Assembly: GCA_040881945.1 (NCBI GenBank)
Contig: JBBECF010000022.1
Location: 1 to 7,991 of the forward strand
From: JBBECF01 sp040881945
GTDB lineage: Bacteria; Pseudomonadota; Alphaproteobacteria; Dongiales; Dongiaceae
Direction: 5' to 3'
DNA: 7,991 nucleotides
The notes under the pieces are model-generated. The model was not told the DNA's origin and searched no databases. It worked only from the letters and a program-made list of their open reading frames with translations. A program made the position numbers and the translations under genes. Below, in pieces: positions 1-6,629 of this stretch (the stretch's first letter is position 1; each line of letters opens with the position of its first letter).

Positions 1-376
1 ACGCGGCCGAGCGGACCCGCGCCCGCTGGCGCTGGACCTCGCTCGAGGCAAAGAACCCGTCGAACAGGAGTTGGCTCAAGGTGACGGCGGCTTCCTTGCG
101 GAACAGCGTCCGGCTGTCGCGCCCCTGGGCCTCGGTGGTGACGTTGTCCGAATACTCGGCGCCGCCCGCGGCCCGCACGTCGATCTGCGGGTAGAAGAGG
201 CCCTTTCCCTGGCGCAGCTCCTCGTCCACGGCGAGGCGGTCGTTCGCCACGGCCCCGACCTCGGGGTTGGTGGTGATGGCTAGACCGACGGCCTCCTCGA
301 GCGTCATGGCATGGACGGCCGTGGCGCCCAGCGCAATCGCCGCGCCGGCCACAGCCGCTATAATTCTAGACGACAT
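1..376 (-). CDS. TolC-family type I secretion outer membrane protein, N-terminal part (runs off window)
   Basis: Outer membrane channel subunit that would form the beta-barrel and periplasmic alpha-helical tunnel of a type I secretion system, docking on the HlyD-type protein encoded just upstream. Only the first 125 residues are present; the family is usually about 430-500 residues. Residues 1-23 (MSSRIIAAVAGAAIALGATAVHA) look like a Sec signal peptide with an AVHA cleavage site. The mature part begins MTLEEAVGLAITTNPEV, the typical TolC/OEP opening, and continues with FYPQIDVRAAGGAEYSD and a VTLSQLLFDGF stretch, both hallmarks of the TolC repeat. I chose the ATG at 376 because it puts a normal signal peptide at the N-terminus and has GGGGGAA a few bases upstream; an in-frame ATG at 394 is also possible and would add MTIGGT. 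It follows the hlyD-like gene by 178 bases and seems to have its own promoter. Family assignment is firm; exact subtype is inferred from context. Confidence 0.9.
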   Translation of the reverse strand, partial: MSSRIIAAVAGAAIALGATAVHAMTLEEAVGLAITTNPEVGAVANDRLAVDEELRQGKGLFYPQIDVRAAGGAEYSDNVTTEAQGRDSRTLFRKEAAVTLSQLLFDGFFASSEVQRQRARVRSAA

Positions 377-379
377 GGT

Positions 380-407
380 TCCCCCGATAGTCATAGCCCC
401 CCCTTCC
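380..407 (-). promoter_or_regulatory. Two competing ribosome binding sites for the TolC-family gene
   Basis: On the minus strand, GGGGGAA (385-379) precedes the ATG at 376, and a GGAAGGGGGGG tract (407-397) precedes an in-frame ATG at 394. Both spacings are workable. A similar GGGGGAAC precedes the HlyD-like start at 1880, which favours 376, as does the better signal peptide from that start. The choice is not certain. Confidence 0.4.
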
Positions 408-438
408 GGCCCACCCTCGCGAACCGGTCCGAAAACTA

Positions 439-467
439 ACGTTAACCGATCCCGTAGAAGTTGTCAA
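439..467 (-). promoter_or_regulatory. Candidate sigma70-type promoter for the TolC-family gene
   Basis: On the minus strand a perfect TTGACA -35 box (467-462) is followed after exactly 17 bases by TAACGT (444-439), which matches the TATAAT consensus at only 3 of 6 positions. The predicted transcript would start near 432, giving a leader of about 55 bases before the ATG at 376. A strong -35 with a weak -10 is a common design for activated promoters. The site sits in an AT-richer patch of an otherwise very GC-rich region. This is a pattern match only. Confidence 0.45.
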
Positions 468-484
468 AGCGGGTAAGTAACGCC

Positions 485-502
485 GCCGCAAGTACTTGCG
501 GC
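485..502. promoter_or_regulatory. 18-base perfect palindrome, possible operator or stem-loop
   Basis: GCCGCAAGTACTTGCGGC reads identically on both strands. It lies between the HlyD-like stop (555) and the candidate tolC promoter; its centre falls at about -61.5 relative to the predicted start at 432, a position typical for class I activator sites. As RNA it could also fold into a 7-bp stem with a GUAC loop about 50 bases after the HlyD-like stop codon, but no U-run follows it on the minus strand, so it is a poor intrinsic terminator. I do not recognise the motif as a known regulator site. Confidence 0.45.
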
Positions 503-554
503 CGGGCCGCGCATCGCTCGTCTGGCGCCGCGCGCCGCCGTCGCCCGCGGCGGG

Positions 555-1880
555 CTAGCGTTCCCGCAACGCCGAGTCGCGCGCCTTCAGAATCGGCTTC
601 AGCAGGTAGTCGAGCACGCTCTTTTCCCCGGTCAGGATATCGACCGAGGCGGTCATGCCCGGGATGATCGGCAGCGGATTGTCGGCCGTGCCGAGAACGT
701 TCTTGTCGGTGCGCAAGTAGATGCGGAAGAAGTTCTCGCGTTTTTCCTTGTCCTCTATGGTGTCGGCGCTGATGTGCTCGACCACCGCGTCCAGCCCGCC
801 ATAGATGCCGTAGTCGTAGGCCGTGATCTTCACGACCGCCGATTGGTCGGGCCGGATAAAGGCGATGTCGGCCGGCCGGATCTGCGCCTCGACCAGCAGC
901 GTGTCTTCGATCGGCACGATCTCGATCAGGTCCTGGCCCGGCTGGATCACGCCGCCGACAGTGCGGATCTTTATTTCCTTGACCGTGCCGTGCACCGGCG
1001 AGCGCACCTCGGTCCGGGTGACGCGGTCCGTGTCGGCCGCCAGGGCCTCGGTAATCGACGCCAGCTCGGCCCGCCGTTCGTTGAGCTCCTGCGAGGCCTC
1101 GGAGCGGAACGTCGCCAGTCGCTCCTCGATCCGTTGCTTCGCCTCGCTCAGCGCCGCCGCGACGCGCGGTTTGGCCAGGCCGCTCGCCTCGATCTCGCCC
1201 TGCAGGTCGATCACCTCGCGCTCCATGCGCAACAGGTCGACCTGCGCGACGACGCCTTCGGCGGCGAGCGGCCGCGTGATGCGCAGCTCTGCCTCGGCGA
1301 GCGCGAAGGACTGCTTCAGCCGTCGCAACCGGTTGTCGAGTTCCTGCAGCTCCTGCTGCCGCTGCACGGCCTGGTCGCGCAGAATCTCGGTCTGCGAGCG
1401 GAGTTGGTCCTGGCGGATGACGTAGAGATCGGTGGCCGCCCGAACGAGCTCCGGTGCGGCCGCGTGCAGCTCCTCGGGGAAGCGCAGGTCCTCGACATTG
1501 CTGCCGGTCACCTCGGCCTCGAGCCGGACGACCCGGGCGAGCCCGCTCAGATAGCGCTGGCGCAGGTCGCGGTAGGTTGCCTGCGCGGCGGTGTTGTCGA
1601 TGCGCAGCAGCACCTCGTCCTGATCGACGATCTGACCCTCGGTAACCAGGATCGCGGCCAGTATGCCGCCTTCCAGGTTCTGGATCACCTGCACCTGGCT
1701 CGACGGGACCACGCGGCCGTCGCCGCGCGTGACTTCGTCAAGCATGGCGCCGTCGGCCCAGACGATGAAGGTGGCAACGAATATCGCGACGCTGAGCAGC
1801 AGCAGGTGGCTGAAGATCCGCGATCCCTTGCGGTCGACGTCGGCCGGATCGATCCAGTCGTCGCGGTGCGTCGTGACCAT
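555..1880 (-). CDS. Type I secretion membrane fusion protein, HlyD/LapC family
   Basis: Periplasmic adaptor of 441 residues that links the inner membrane ABC transporter to the TolC-type channel. A short cytoplasmic N-terminus (about 1-23) is followed by one membrane helix (about 24-42, LLLLSVAIFVATFIVWADG), then a first half-lipoyl region with GDGRVVPSSQVQVIQNLEGG and an ILVTEGQIVDQDEVLLRID strand. Residues from about 100 to 290 are rich in Glu, Gln, Arg and Leu and are predicted coiled coil. The C-terminal part has the family signatures EVRSPVHGTVK, GGVIQPGQ, a DIAFIRPDQ segment, ITAYDYGIYGG, and the ending IIPGMTASVDILTGEKSVLDYLLKPI, which is the usual end of type I HlyD proteins. Length is normal. 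The ATG at 1880 has GGGGGAACG upstream and lies 23 bases after the transporter stop, so the two are surely co-transcribed. The reading frame stays open upstream of 1880, but there it is only a shadow of the transporter gene. Confidence 0.95.
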   Translation of the reverse strand: MVTTHRDDWIDPADVDRKGSRIFSHLLLLSVAIFVATFIVWADGAMLDEVTRGDGRVVPSSQVQVIQNLEGGILAAILVTEGQIVDQDEVLLRIDNTAAQATYRDLRQRYLSGLARVVRLEAEVTGSNVEDLRFPEELHAAAPELVRAATDLYVIRQDQLRSQTEILRDQAVQRQQELQELDNRLRRLKQSFALAEAELRITRPLAAEGVVAQVDLLRMEREVIDLQGEIEASGLAKPRVAAALSEAKQRIEERLATFRSEASQELNERRAELASITEALAADTDRVTRTEVRSPVHGTVKEIKIRTVGGVIQPGQDLIEIVPIEDTLLVEAQIRPADIAFIRPDQSAVVKITAYDYGIYGGLDAVVEHISADTIEDKEKRENFFRIYLRTDKNVLGTADNPLPIIPGMTASVDILTGEKSVLDYLLKPILKARDSALRER

Positions 1881-1903
1881 CGTGGCGCGTTCCCCCGTCC
1901 GGC

Positions 1904-4087
1904 TCAGACTTCGGCGGCCCGCACGCGGCCCTTCATCAGGGCCTCGAGGACCATTTGTTTCGGCCCGTCGGCGACCACCTTGCCGCCGTCCATGACGATC
2001 AGCCGGTCGACCAGCGACAGCATCGAGTTGCGGTGCGTGACCAAGAGCAGGGTCTTGCCCGGCAGGATCGGCGCCAGGCGCGCCTTGAAGGCGTTCTCGG
2101 TGCTGTTGTCCATCGAGCTCGTCGGTTCGTCGAGCAGCAGAATCGGCGGGTTCATCAACAGCGCCCGGGCGATCACGATCGCCTGCCGTTGGCCGCCGGA
2201 CAGCATGCGTCCGCCTTCGCCGACCTGCAGGTCGAAGCCGTGCGGATGACCGCGGATGAAGGCGTCGACGCCGGAAATGGCGGCGGCGCGCAGCACCGAT
2301 TCCTCGTCCACATAGGGCGCGCCGAGCGTGATGTTGTCCTTGACCGAGCCGAAGAACAAATGCGCGTCCTGGAGCACGCAGCCGACGTTGCGGCGCAGGT
2401 CGGCCGGGTCGACCTGGCGGATGTCGGTGCCGTCGATCAGCACCGCGCCGCTCTCCGGCTCGTACAGGCCGATGACCATCCGTTCGATCGTGGTCTTGCC
2501 CGATCCGATGCGCCCGACGATGCCGACGCGCTCGCCGGGCGCGATGCGGAAGGAGACGCCGTCGAGCGCGCGCCCCTCCTGGGCCGGATAGTGGAAGGCG
2601 ACGTCGCGGAACTCGATCGCCCCATCGACCGTCGGCCGGCGCAGGAAGACCTTGCCGGGCGGGCGCTCGGACGGCATCGCCATCAGCCGGTTGAGGCCGT
2701 TGAGCGAGGTCCAGGACTGGTGGAAGCGCACGACCAGCCCGGAGATCTGGGCGAGCGGCGCCATCGCCCGGCCGGTCAGGATGGTCGCCGCGACCATGGC
2801 GCCGACGGTCATCTCGCCCTCGGCGGCGCGATAGACGCCCCAGATGACGACCCCGACGGTGGCCAGATTGGCCATCAGCAGCGTGAAATTGACCGAGATC
2901 GCCGACCACAGCCGCGAGCTCATCGCCGAGGCGGCCGCGGCGGCGACATAGCCGTCCCAGTCGCGCTGGATGTGCCCCTCGGCCGAGGCCGCCTTGATCG
3001 AATCGAGACCGTTGATCGTTTCGACCAGCGTCGCGTGCTTTTGCGCGCTCTCGCGGTACGACCGTTCGACGGCGCGGCGCATCGGGATCTGGATCAGCAG
3101 GCTGACGATCAGGACGATTGGCACCAGGGTCAGCGGCACGATCGCGACCGGGCCGCCGACCACCCACACCATGCCGATGAACAGGAACAGGAACGGCAGG
3201 TCGACGACGGCGGCCAGCGAAGCCGAGGTGAAGAAGTCGCGCAGGGTCTCGAATTCGCGGATGTTGCTGGCGAAGGCGCCGGCCGATTGCGGCCCGGCGG
3301 CCATGCGGATGCCGAGGATGTGCTCGAAGATGCGGCCGGAGATCTTGCGGTCGAGGGCCTTGCCGGTGCGGTCGATGAAATAGCTGCGCAGCGTGCGCAG
3401 CAGGAAGTCGAAGGCGAAGGCGATGCCGACCCCGATGGCGAGCACCCACAGGGTATCGAAGGCGCGATTCGGCACCACCCGGTCGTACACCGTCATCACG
3501 AACAGCGGGCTGACGATGGCGAACAGGTTGACCAGGACGGCGGCGACGATGACCTCGAGATAAATCGGGGCAAACCGGAAGATGCTGCCCCAGAACCACG
3601 ACCGCGGCCGCGCCGCCGCCAGGTCCGAGGCCCGCGAGTCGAGGCGGATCTTCGGCCGCACGACGATCATCGCGCCGCCGTAGCGGGCGGCCAGATCGGC
3701 GATCGGGATGCGCTGGCTGCCGTCCAGGTTGTCCGGCGTGGCGATCTCCGCGGTGTCGCCGTCGACCCGGCGCAGCAGCACGCAAGCCTGGCCGTCCTGC
3801 AGCAGCAGCACGACGGGCAGCGCCATCTCGCCGATCGCCGTGAAGCGGCGCTGCGCGAGGCTCGCGGCCAGTCCGATGCGCTCGGCCGCGCGCACGAACA
3901 GCGCCGGCGTCAGCCCGTCCTTCGCCACCGGCAGGCCGGCGGCGAGCGCGGTCGGCGATTTCGGGTTGCCGTACAGCCGCGACAGAATGACCAGGCACAG
4001 CAGCAGCGGATCGTTGCGCTCGACCGGGCCGACATATTCGGCCGGGGCGGCCGGGCTCGGTTCGATCTTTCCTATGCTGGCTTCCAT
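1904..4087 (-). CDS. Type I secretion ABC transporter with degenerate C39-like domain, LapB/LssB type
   Basis: Inner membrane permease and ATPase that drives substrate through the type I channel. From the ATG at 4087 it has 727 residues, normal for the family. Residues about 20-150 form a C39 peptidase-like domain: DPLLLC (26-31) aligns with the DCGxxC of active C39 enzymes, so the catalytic Cys is replaced by Pro27, and the usual HFVVL is ACVLL. It should therefore bind rather than cut substrate. A membrane domain follows (about 165-440), including PLFVMTVYDRVVPNRAFDTLW and several hydrophobic helices. The nucleotide-binding domain has Walker A GRIGSGKT (525-532), signature LSGGQRQ (629-635), Walker B ILLLDEP with Glu654, and switch His685. 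All ATPase residues are intact. The start is uncertain because an assembly gap begins eight bases upstream; the frame is open into the gap, but the N-terminal length fits this Met. It is followed after 23 bases by the HlyD-like gene. Confidence 0.95.
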   Translation of the reverse strand: MEASIGKIEPSPAAPAEYVGPVERNDPLLLCLVILSRLYGNPKSPTALAAGLPVAKDGLTPALFVRAAERIGLAASLAQRRFTAIGEMALPVVLLLQDGQACVLLRRVDGDTAEIATPDNLDGSQRIPIADLAARYGGAMIVVRPKIRLDSRASDLAAARPRSWFWGSIFRFAPIYLEVIVAAVLVNLFAIVSPLFVMTVYDRVVPNRAFDTLWVLAIGVGIAFAFDFLLRTLRSYFIDRTGKALDRKISGRIFEHILGIRMAAGPQSAGAFASNIREFETLRDFFTSASLAAVVDLPFLFLFIGMVWVVGGPVAIVPLTLVPIVLIVSLLIQIPMRRAVERSYRESAQKHATLVETINGLDSIKAASAEGHIQRDWDGYVAAAAASAMSSRLWSAISVNFTLLMANLATVGVVIWGVYRAAEGEMTVGAMVAATILTGRAMAPLAQISGLVVRFHQSWTSLNGLNRLMAMPSERPPGKVFLRRPTVDGAIEFRDVAFHYPAQEGRALDGVSFRIAPGERVGIVGRIGSGKTTIERMVIGLYEPESGAVLIDGTDIRQVDPADLRRNVGCVLQDAHLFFGSVKDNITLGAPYVDEESVLRAAAISGVDAFIRGHPHGFDLQVGEGGRMLSGGQRQAIVIARALLMNPPILLLDEPTSSMDNSTENAFKARLAPILPGKTLLLVTHRNSMLSLVDRLIVMDGGKVVADGPKQMVLEALMKGRVRAAEV

Positions 4088-4095
4088 CCGCTCCG

Positions 4096-4195
4096 NNNNN
4101 NNNNNNNNNNNNNNNNNNNNNNNNNNNNNNNNNNNNNNNNNNNNNNNNNNNNNNNNNNNNNNNNNNNNNNNNNNNNNNNNNNNNNNNNNNNNNNN
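4096..4195. other. Assembly gap, exactly 100 N
   Basis: A run of exactly 100 unknown bases, the conventional placeholder for a scaffold gap of undetermined size. It separates the truncated FecR-domain gene from the transporter gene. The two happen to be in the same frame across the placeholder, which has a one-in-three chance of occurring by accident and should not be read as a fusion. Anything from a few codons to whole genes may be missing here. Confidence 0.98.
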
Positions 4196-4780
4196 CCGCT
4201 CGTTGCCGACCGAGGAATCGCAGTTGGCGGCGATCAGCAGCGACTGGCCGCGCCGCACGCCGACCGGCCGCGTGCTCTCGCAGACCAGGGCCTCGACCTC
4301 GCCGTCGTTGACGTTGACCTCGGTGGTGCCGTCCTCGGTGACGAAGATGACCAGGTTGGTGCCGCGGATCACCAGGCCGACGGTCGGCGTGCGCAGCTCG
4401 ACCTCTTCCTTGTTCTGGATCTGCCCGCTGACGAAGCGGAACGCCCCGGCGGTCAGCGTGAGGACACCCGCGCCGACCTTGCGCACCGGATCGTACACGA
4501 ATTTGTCGAGCACGACGGTCGAGTTGGCGCCGACATAGAGGTCGGTCTTATCGAGGAACTGCAGGCGCGTCGTCGCGCCGCTGCCGGTCGTCACCGTCTC
4601 GCCGGCGAAGACGTCGACGTTCCAGTACAGGTCGCGCCGCTCGCCGGTCACGCGCGTGCCGGCAGCACCGAGAAAATCCTTCTGCGCCACCTGGCCGATC
4701 TGCGGCTCGGCCGCCGCCGGCGCCGCGATGAGGACCGCGAGCGCGAGCCCCGCCGCTACCTGTCGAATTGTCGCTCCCAT
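4196..4780 (-). CDS. Secreted FecR-domain protein, C-terminus lost in assembly gap
   Basis: 195 residues are visible. Residues 1-24 (MGATIRQVAAGLALAVLIAA followed by PAAA) form a clear Sec signal peptide with cleavage before Glu25, so the product is probably periplasmic. A FecR domain spans about 55-165: DVFAGETVTTGSGATTRLQF, then DLYVGANSTVVLDKFVYDP, LTLTAGAFRFVSGQ, and TPTVGLVIRGTN followed by a VFVTEDG-like strand and NVNDGEVEAL. Cys167 and Cys187 could form a disulfide. Unlike classic FecR anti-sigma factors, there is no cytoplasmic anti-sigma segment or internal membrane helix, and no sigma factor gene is nearby. The ATG at 4780 has GAGGGAA at good spacing and a promoter about 60 bases upstream. 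It reads towards the secretion genes and probably heads their operon, but its role there is unknown. The visible FecR fold seems nearly complete, so either little is missing or a further domain lies in the gap. Confidence 0.9.
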
Positions 4781-4842
4781 GGTCCGTTCCCTCGCTTCTG
4801 TCGGCCGCGGCGGCTGAATTCCGCGGTCCGTACAATCAATCT

Positions 4843-4871
4843 ATAATACTCTGTTTCGTCTTCCGGTTCAA
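4843..4871 (-). promoter_or_regulatory. Candidate sigma70-type promoter for the FecR / secretion operon
   Basis: On the minus strand TTGAAC (4871-4866) is separated by exactly 17 bases from TATTAT (4848-4843). Each box differs from consensus at one position. The transcript would begin near 4836 and give a leader of about 55 bases before the ATG at 4780. The surrounding 4781-4915 spacer is clearly AT-richer than the genes. I see no intrinsic terminator in this spacer for the methyltransferase gene that ends at 4916, so some read-through is possible. Confidence 0.6.
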
Positions 4872-4915
4872 CAAACGGTTGCAGCGCTGGACTTGATCGA
4901 ATTCTTTCACCATGT

Positions 4916-6511
4916 TTACTTAGGTTGACCGCCGCGGATGACCCGCGCTTCGACCGTGCCCGGGCCGCCCGCGGCCACGCCGAGGCGGCGCAGCAGCGGC
5001 AGCGTCTTGCCGACGAAGCCGTCGGCCAGCCGCGCCAGCTCCTTTCGGTTCTCCTCCGCCCCCTGCAACGGCTTGCCGTCCTTGCTCAGGACCTGCCGGC
5101 GTTCGGACAGCCAGCCCCAGGCGAACTCCGCGATGTCCCGACGTTTCTCGCGCAACGCGGCGAGAAACAGTTGATCGACCCGGTCCACCCGGACGCCGGT
5201 GCCGAGCACCGGCGACGCGAGGTAGGGCGATGACAGACCCTTCAGCGTGCGGCCGAGCACCGCCCCATTGAACCGCTCGGTGATCCTACTCCGCTCTTCT
5301 TCTCCGGCCTCGGCGAGCGCCGGAGCCGCGTAACCGACGGCGGCCAACACGGTAAGCGAGCGCCACAGCTGGAAAATACTGCCGAGGGCGGCGATCTTGG
5401 GCACCGTCATCAGCTCGCCGACCGTCCGCGCGCCGGAGTCGAGCGCATCCAGCACCGGCCCATAGCTTGCCTCCGGCAGCTCGATCTGACCGACCGGGAC
5501 CTTGATCTTGGGCGTGCAGGCCCGGCGCGGCACGCGCAGCGCAAAGCGCGTGGCCGCCAGCGCGTCGGCCTGGATCTCGGGCATCATGCGGGGAACGCCG
5601 CGCACGAACACGTCGCGGCGGAACTGCTGGTTGAGCAGGAAGTCCTTGACCGTTTCGCGGAGCACGGGATCGGTGATGCCCGCATAGACCGGCTTCGCCT
5701 TGGGTGTCACGACGAAGTCGTCGAACTGCTCGACGAGGTTCGCCGACCCGACGAACGAGAGCTTGGCGCCCGTCATGTCGCGCACGACGTCGGCGTGGTA
5801 GAGCAGCGCCCAATCGAGGTTGAAGTACTCGTGCGCGAGATAGTTCGGAGATTGCCCGCGCAGGCGGTCGAGCCGGGGCGCCACCGTCGGGTTCGCGCCG
5901 AAATACTTCGCTCCCGCCTCCTTTAGCTTGGCGCCGAAGTCGACCGCGGCGGCGATCTTCGCGGGCATCGGGCCGGGCTGGTGCATCGCGTACTCGGTCA
6001 TCAGCCGGCGCAGCGGCGCCATCGGCGCCCATCCGGGCAGGGAGTTATAGCTCACATAGACGACGCCGCCCGGCCTCAGCCGGCGGCGGATGAAGTCGAC
6101 CACGGCGCGCCGGTTTTCTTCGCTGATCCAGGAATAGACGCCATGGAGCGTAATAAAGTCGAACTCGGGCAACTCCACGCCGGCGAGTTCGCCGAAGCTC
6201 TTCTCCAGGAAGGTGACGTTGCCGATCCCCGCCTCGGCGGCCAGGGCGCGGCCGTTCAGGACATGGGTCGGGTTGAAGTCGTTGGCGAAGAACCGGCCCA
6301 GAGGGTTGGCGGCGGCCAGCAGGTTGGCGGACAGGCCCTGGCCGCAGCCGAGCTCGAAATAGGTAAAGGGACGGTCGATGGCGGGCGCGTGAACGCCCTT
6401 GAGGAGCGCCGCGAAGCACAGCAGGGCCGGCGCCATCTCCGAATAGAAGCCGGTCGTGTACTCGACCTCGGCGATGTAGCCCTCGGTCCAGGCGGGTTGC
6501 GCGTCGGTCAT
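4916..6511 (-). CDS. SAM-dependent methyltransferase with methyltransferase regulatory domain
   Basis: 531-residue, probably cytoplasmic class I methyltransferase of unknown substrate. The N-terminus carries the YTTGFYSEMAPALL segment common to this family. The Rossmann fold follows, with motif I YFELGCGQGLSANLL (51-65), NDFNP with Asp78 as a likely motif II acidic residue, FDFITLHGVYSWIS (117-130) as motif IV, and LRPGGVVYVSYNSLPGW (145-161) as motif V/VI. Residues about 225-310 (YFNLDWALLYHADVVRDM and onward, with KLSFVGSANL) match the regulatory domain known as MethyTransf_Reg. The remaining C-terminal 200 residues are helical and include a FQLWRSLTVLAAVGYA segment, possibly a winged-helix-like module as in related proteins. 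The ATG at 6511 is preceded by a modest AAGGGC ribosome site. It lies 118 bases after the ligase gene on the same strand. In other genomes such proteins are found in varied contexts, so no pathway can be assigned. Confidence 0.9.
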   Translation of the reverse strand: MTDAQPAWTEGYIAEVEYTTGFYSEMAPALLCFAALLKGVHAPAIDRPFTYFELGCGQGLSANLLAAANPLGRFFANDFNPTHVLNGRALAAEAGIGNVTFLEKSFGELAGVELPEFDFITLHGVYSWISEENRRAVVDFIRRRLRPGGVVYVSYNSLPGWAPMAPLRRLMTEYAMHQPGPMPAKIAAAVDFGAKLKEAGAKYFGANPTVAPRLDRLRGQSPNYLAHEYFNLDWALLYHADVVRDMTGAKLSFVGSANLVEQFDDFVVTPKAKPVYAGITDPVLRETVKDFLLNQQFRRDVFVRGVPRMMPEIQADALAATRFALRVPRRACTPKIKVPVGQIELPEASYGPVLDALDSGARTVGELMTVPKIAALGSIFQLWRSLTVLAAVGYAAPALAEAGEEERSRITERFNGAVLGRTLKGLSSPYLASPVLGTGVRVDRVDQLFLAALREKRRDIAEFAWGWLSERRQVLSKDGKPLQGAEENRKELARLADGFVGKTLPLLRRLGVAAGGPGTVEARVIRGGQPK

Positions 6512-6552
6512 GGCTGCCCTTGCTGTCGAAGAATGAGCATCGATCGGGCCTC

Positions 6553-6581
6553 GTAGGGGCGGGTTTCGAACCCGCCCCTAC
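6553..6581. repeat. Palindromic repeat with 13-bp arms, GTAGGGGCGGGTT type
   Basis: GTAGGGGCGGGTT, a TCG centre, and the exact reverse complement AACCCGCCCCTAC form a perfect 13-bp inverted repeat in the 118-base spacer between the ligase and methyltransferase genes. From general knowledge, near-identical GTAGGGGCG-type palindromes are scattered in many copies between genes in several bacterial groups, including Azospirillum-like alphaproteobacteria, so this is probably a REP- or MITE-like intergenic element. As RNA it would make a very stable hairpin, but neither strand has a following U-run, so intrinsic termination is doubtful. Only one copy is in this window. Confidence 0.75.
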
Positions 6582-6629
6582 ATGCGCCGTCGCGCCCGTC
6601 CCCGCAATCCCGCGCGGCTCGCCCCATGG

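Noticed and set aside
774..2249. Plus-strand open frame of 491 residues
   Set aside because: It is a complementary-strand shadow of the HlyD-like gene with no domain and no plausible ribosome site, expected in GC-rich DNA.
555..3998. A 1147-residue minus-strand protein extending far upstream of the HlyD-like domain
   Set aside because: The upstream 700 residues are Arg/Ala/Gly-rich shadow sequence in another frame of the transporter gene; the HlyD family start and ribosome site are at 1880.
1904..4780. A single 958-residue FecR-ABC transporter fusion
   Set aside because: The continuous frame exists only through 100 placeholder N. The FecR part has its own signal peptide, and the transporter has a full-length N-terminus from the Met at 4087, so two genes are far more likely.
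1955..4846. Plus-strand open frame of 963 residues
   Set aside because: It is antisense to the transporter and FecR genes, has low-complexity Arg/Ala/Asp/Gln-rich composition with no recognisable domain, and runs through the gap.
4842..4847. A perfect TATAAT on the plus strand
   Set aside because: No good -35 box lies about 17 bases upstream and there is no plus-strand gene downstream; it overlaps the minus-strand -10 box, which explains the AT-rich bases.
6553..6581. The inverted repeat as an intrinsic terminator
   Set aside because: The stem is strong, but neither strand has a U-run after it.
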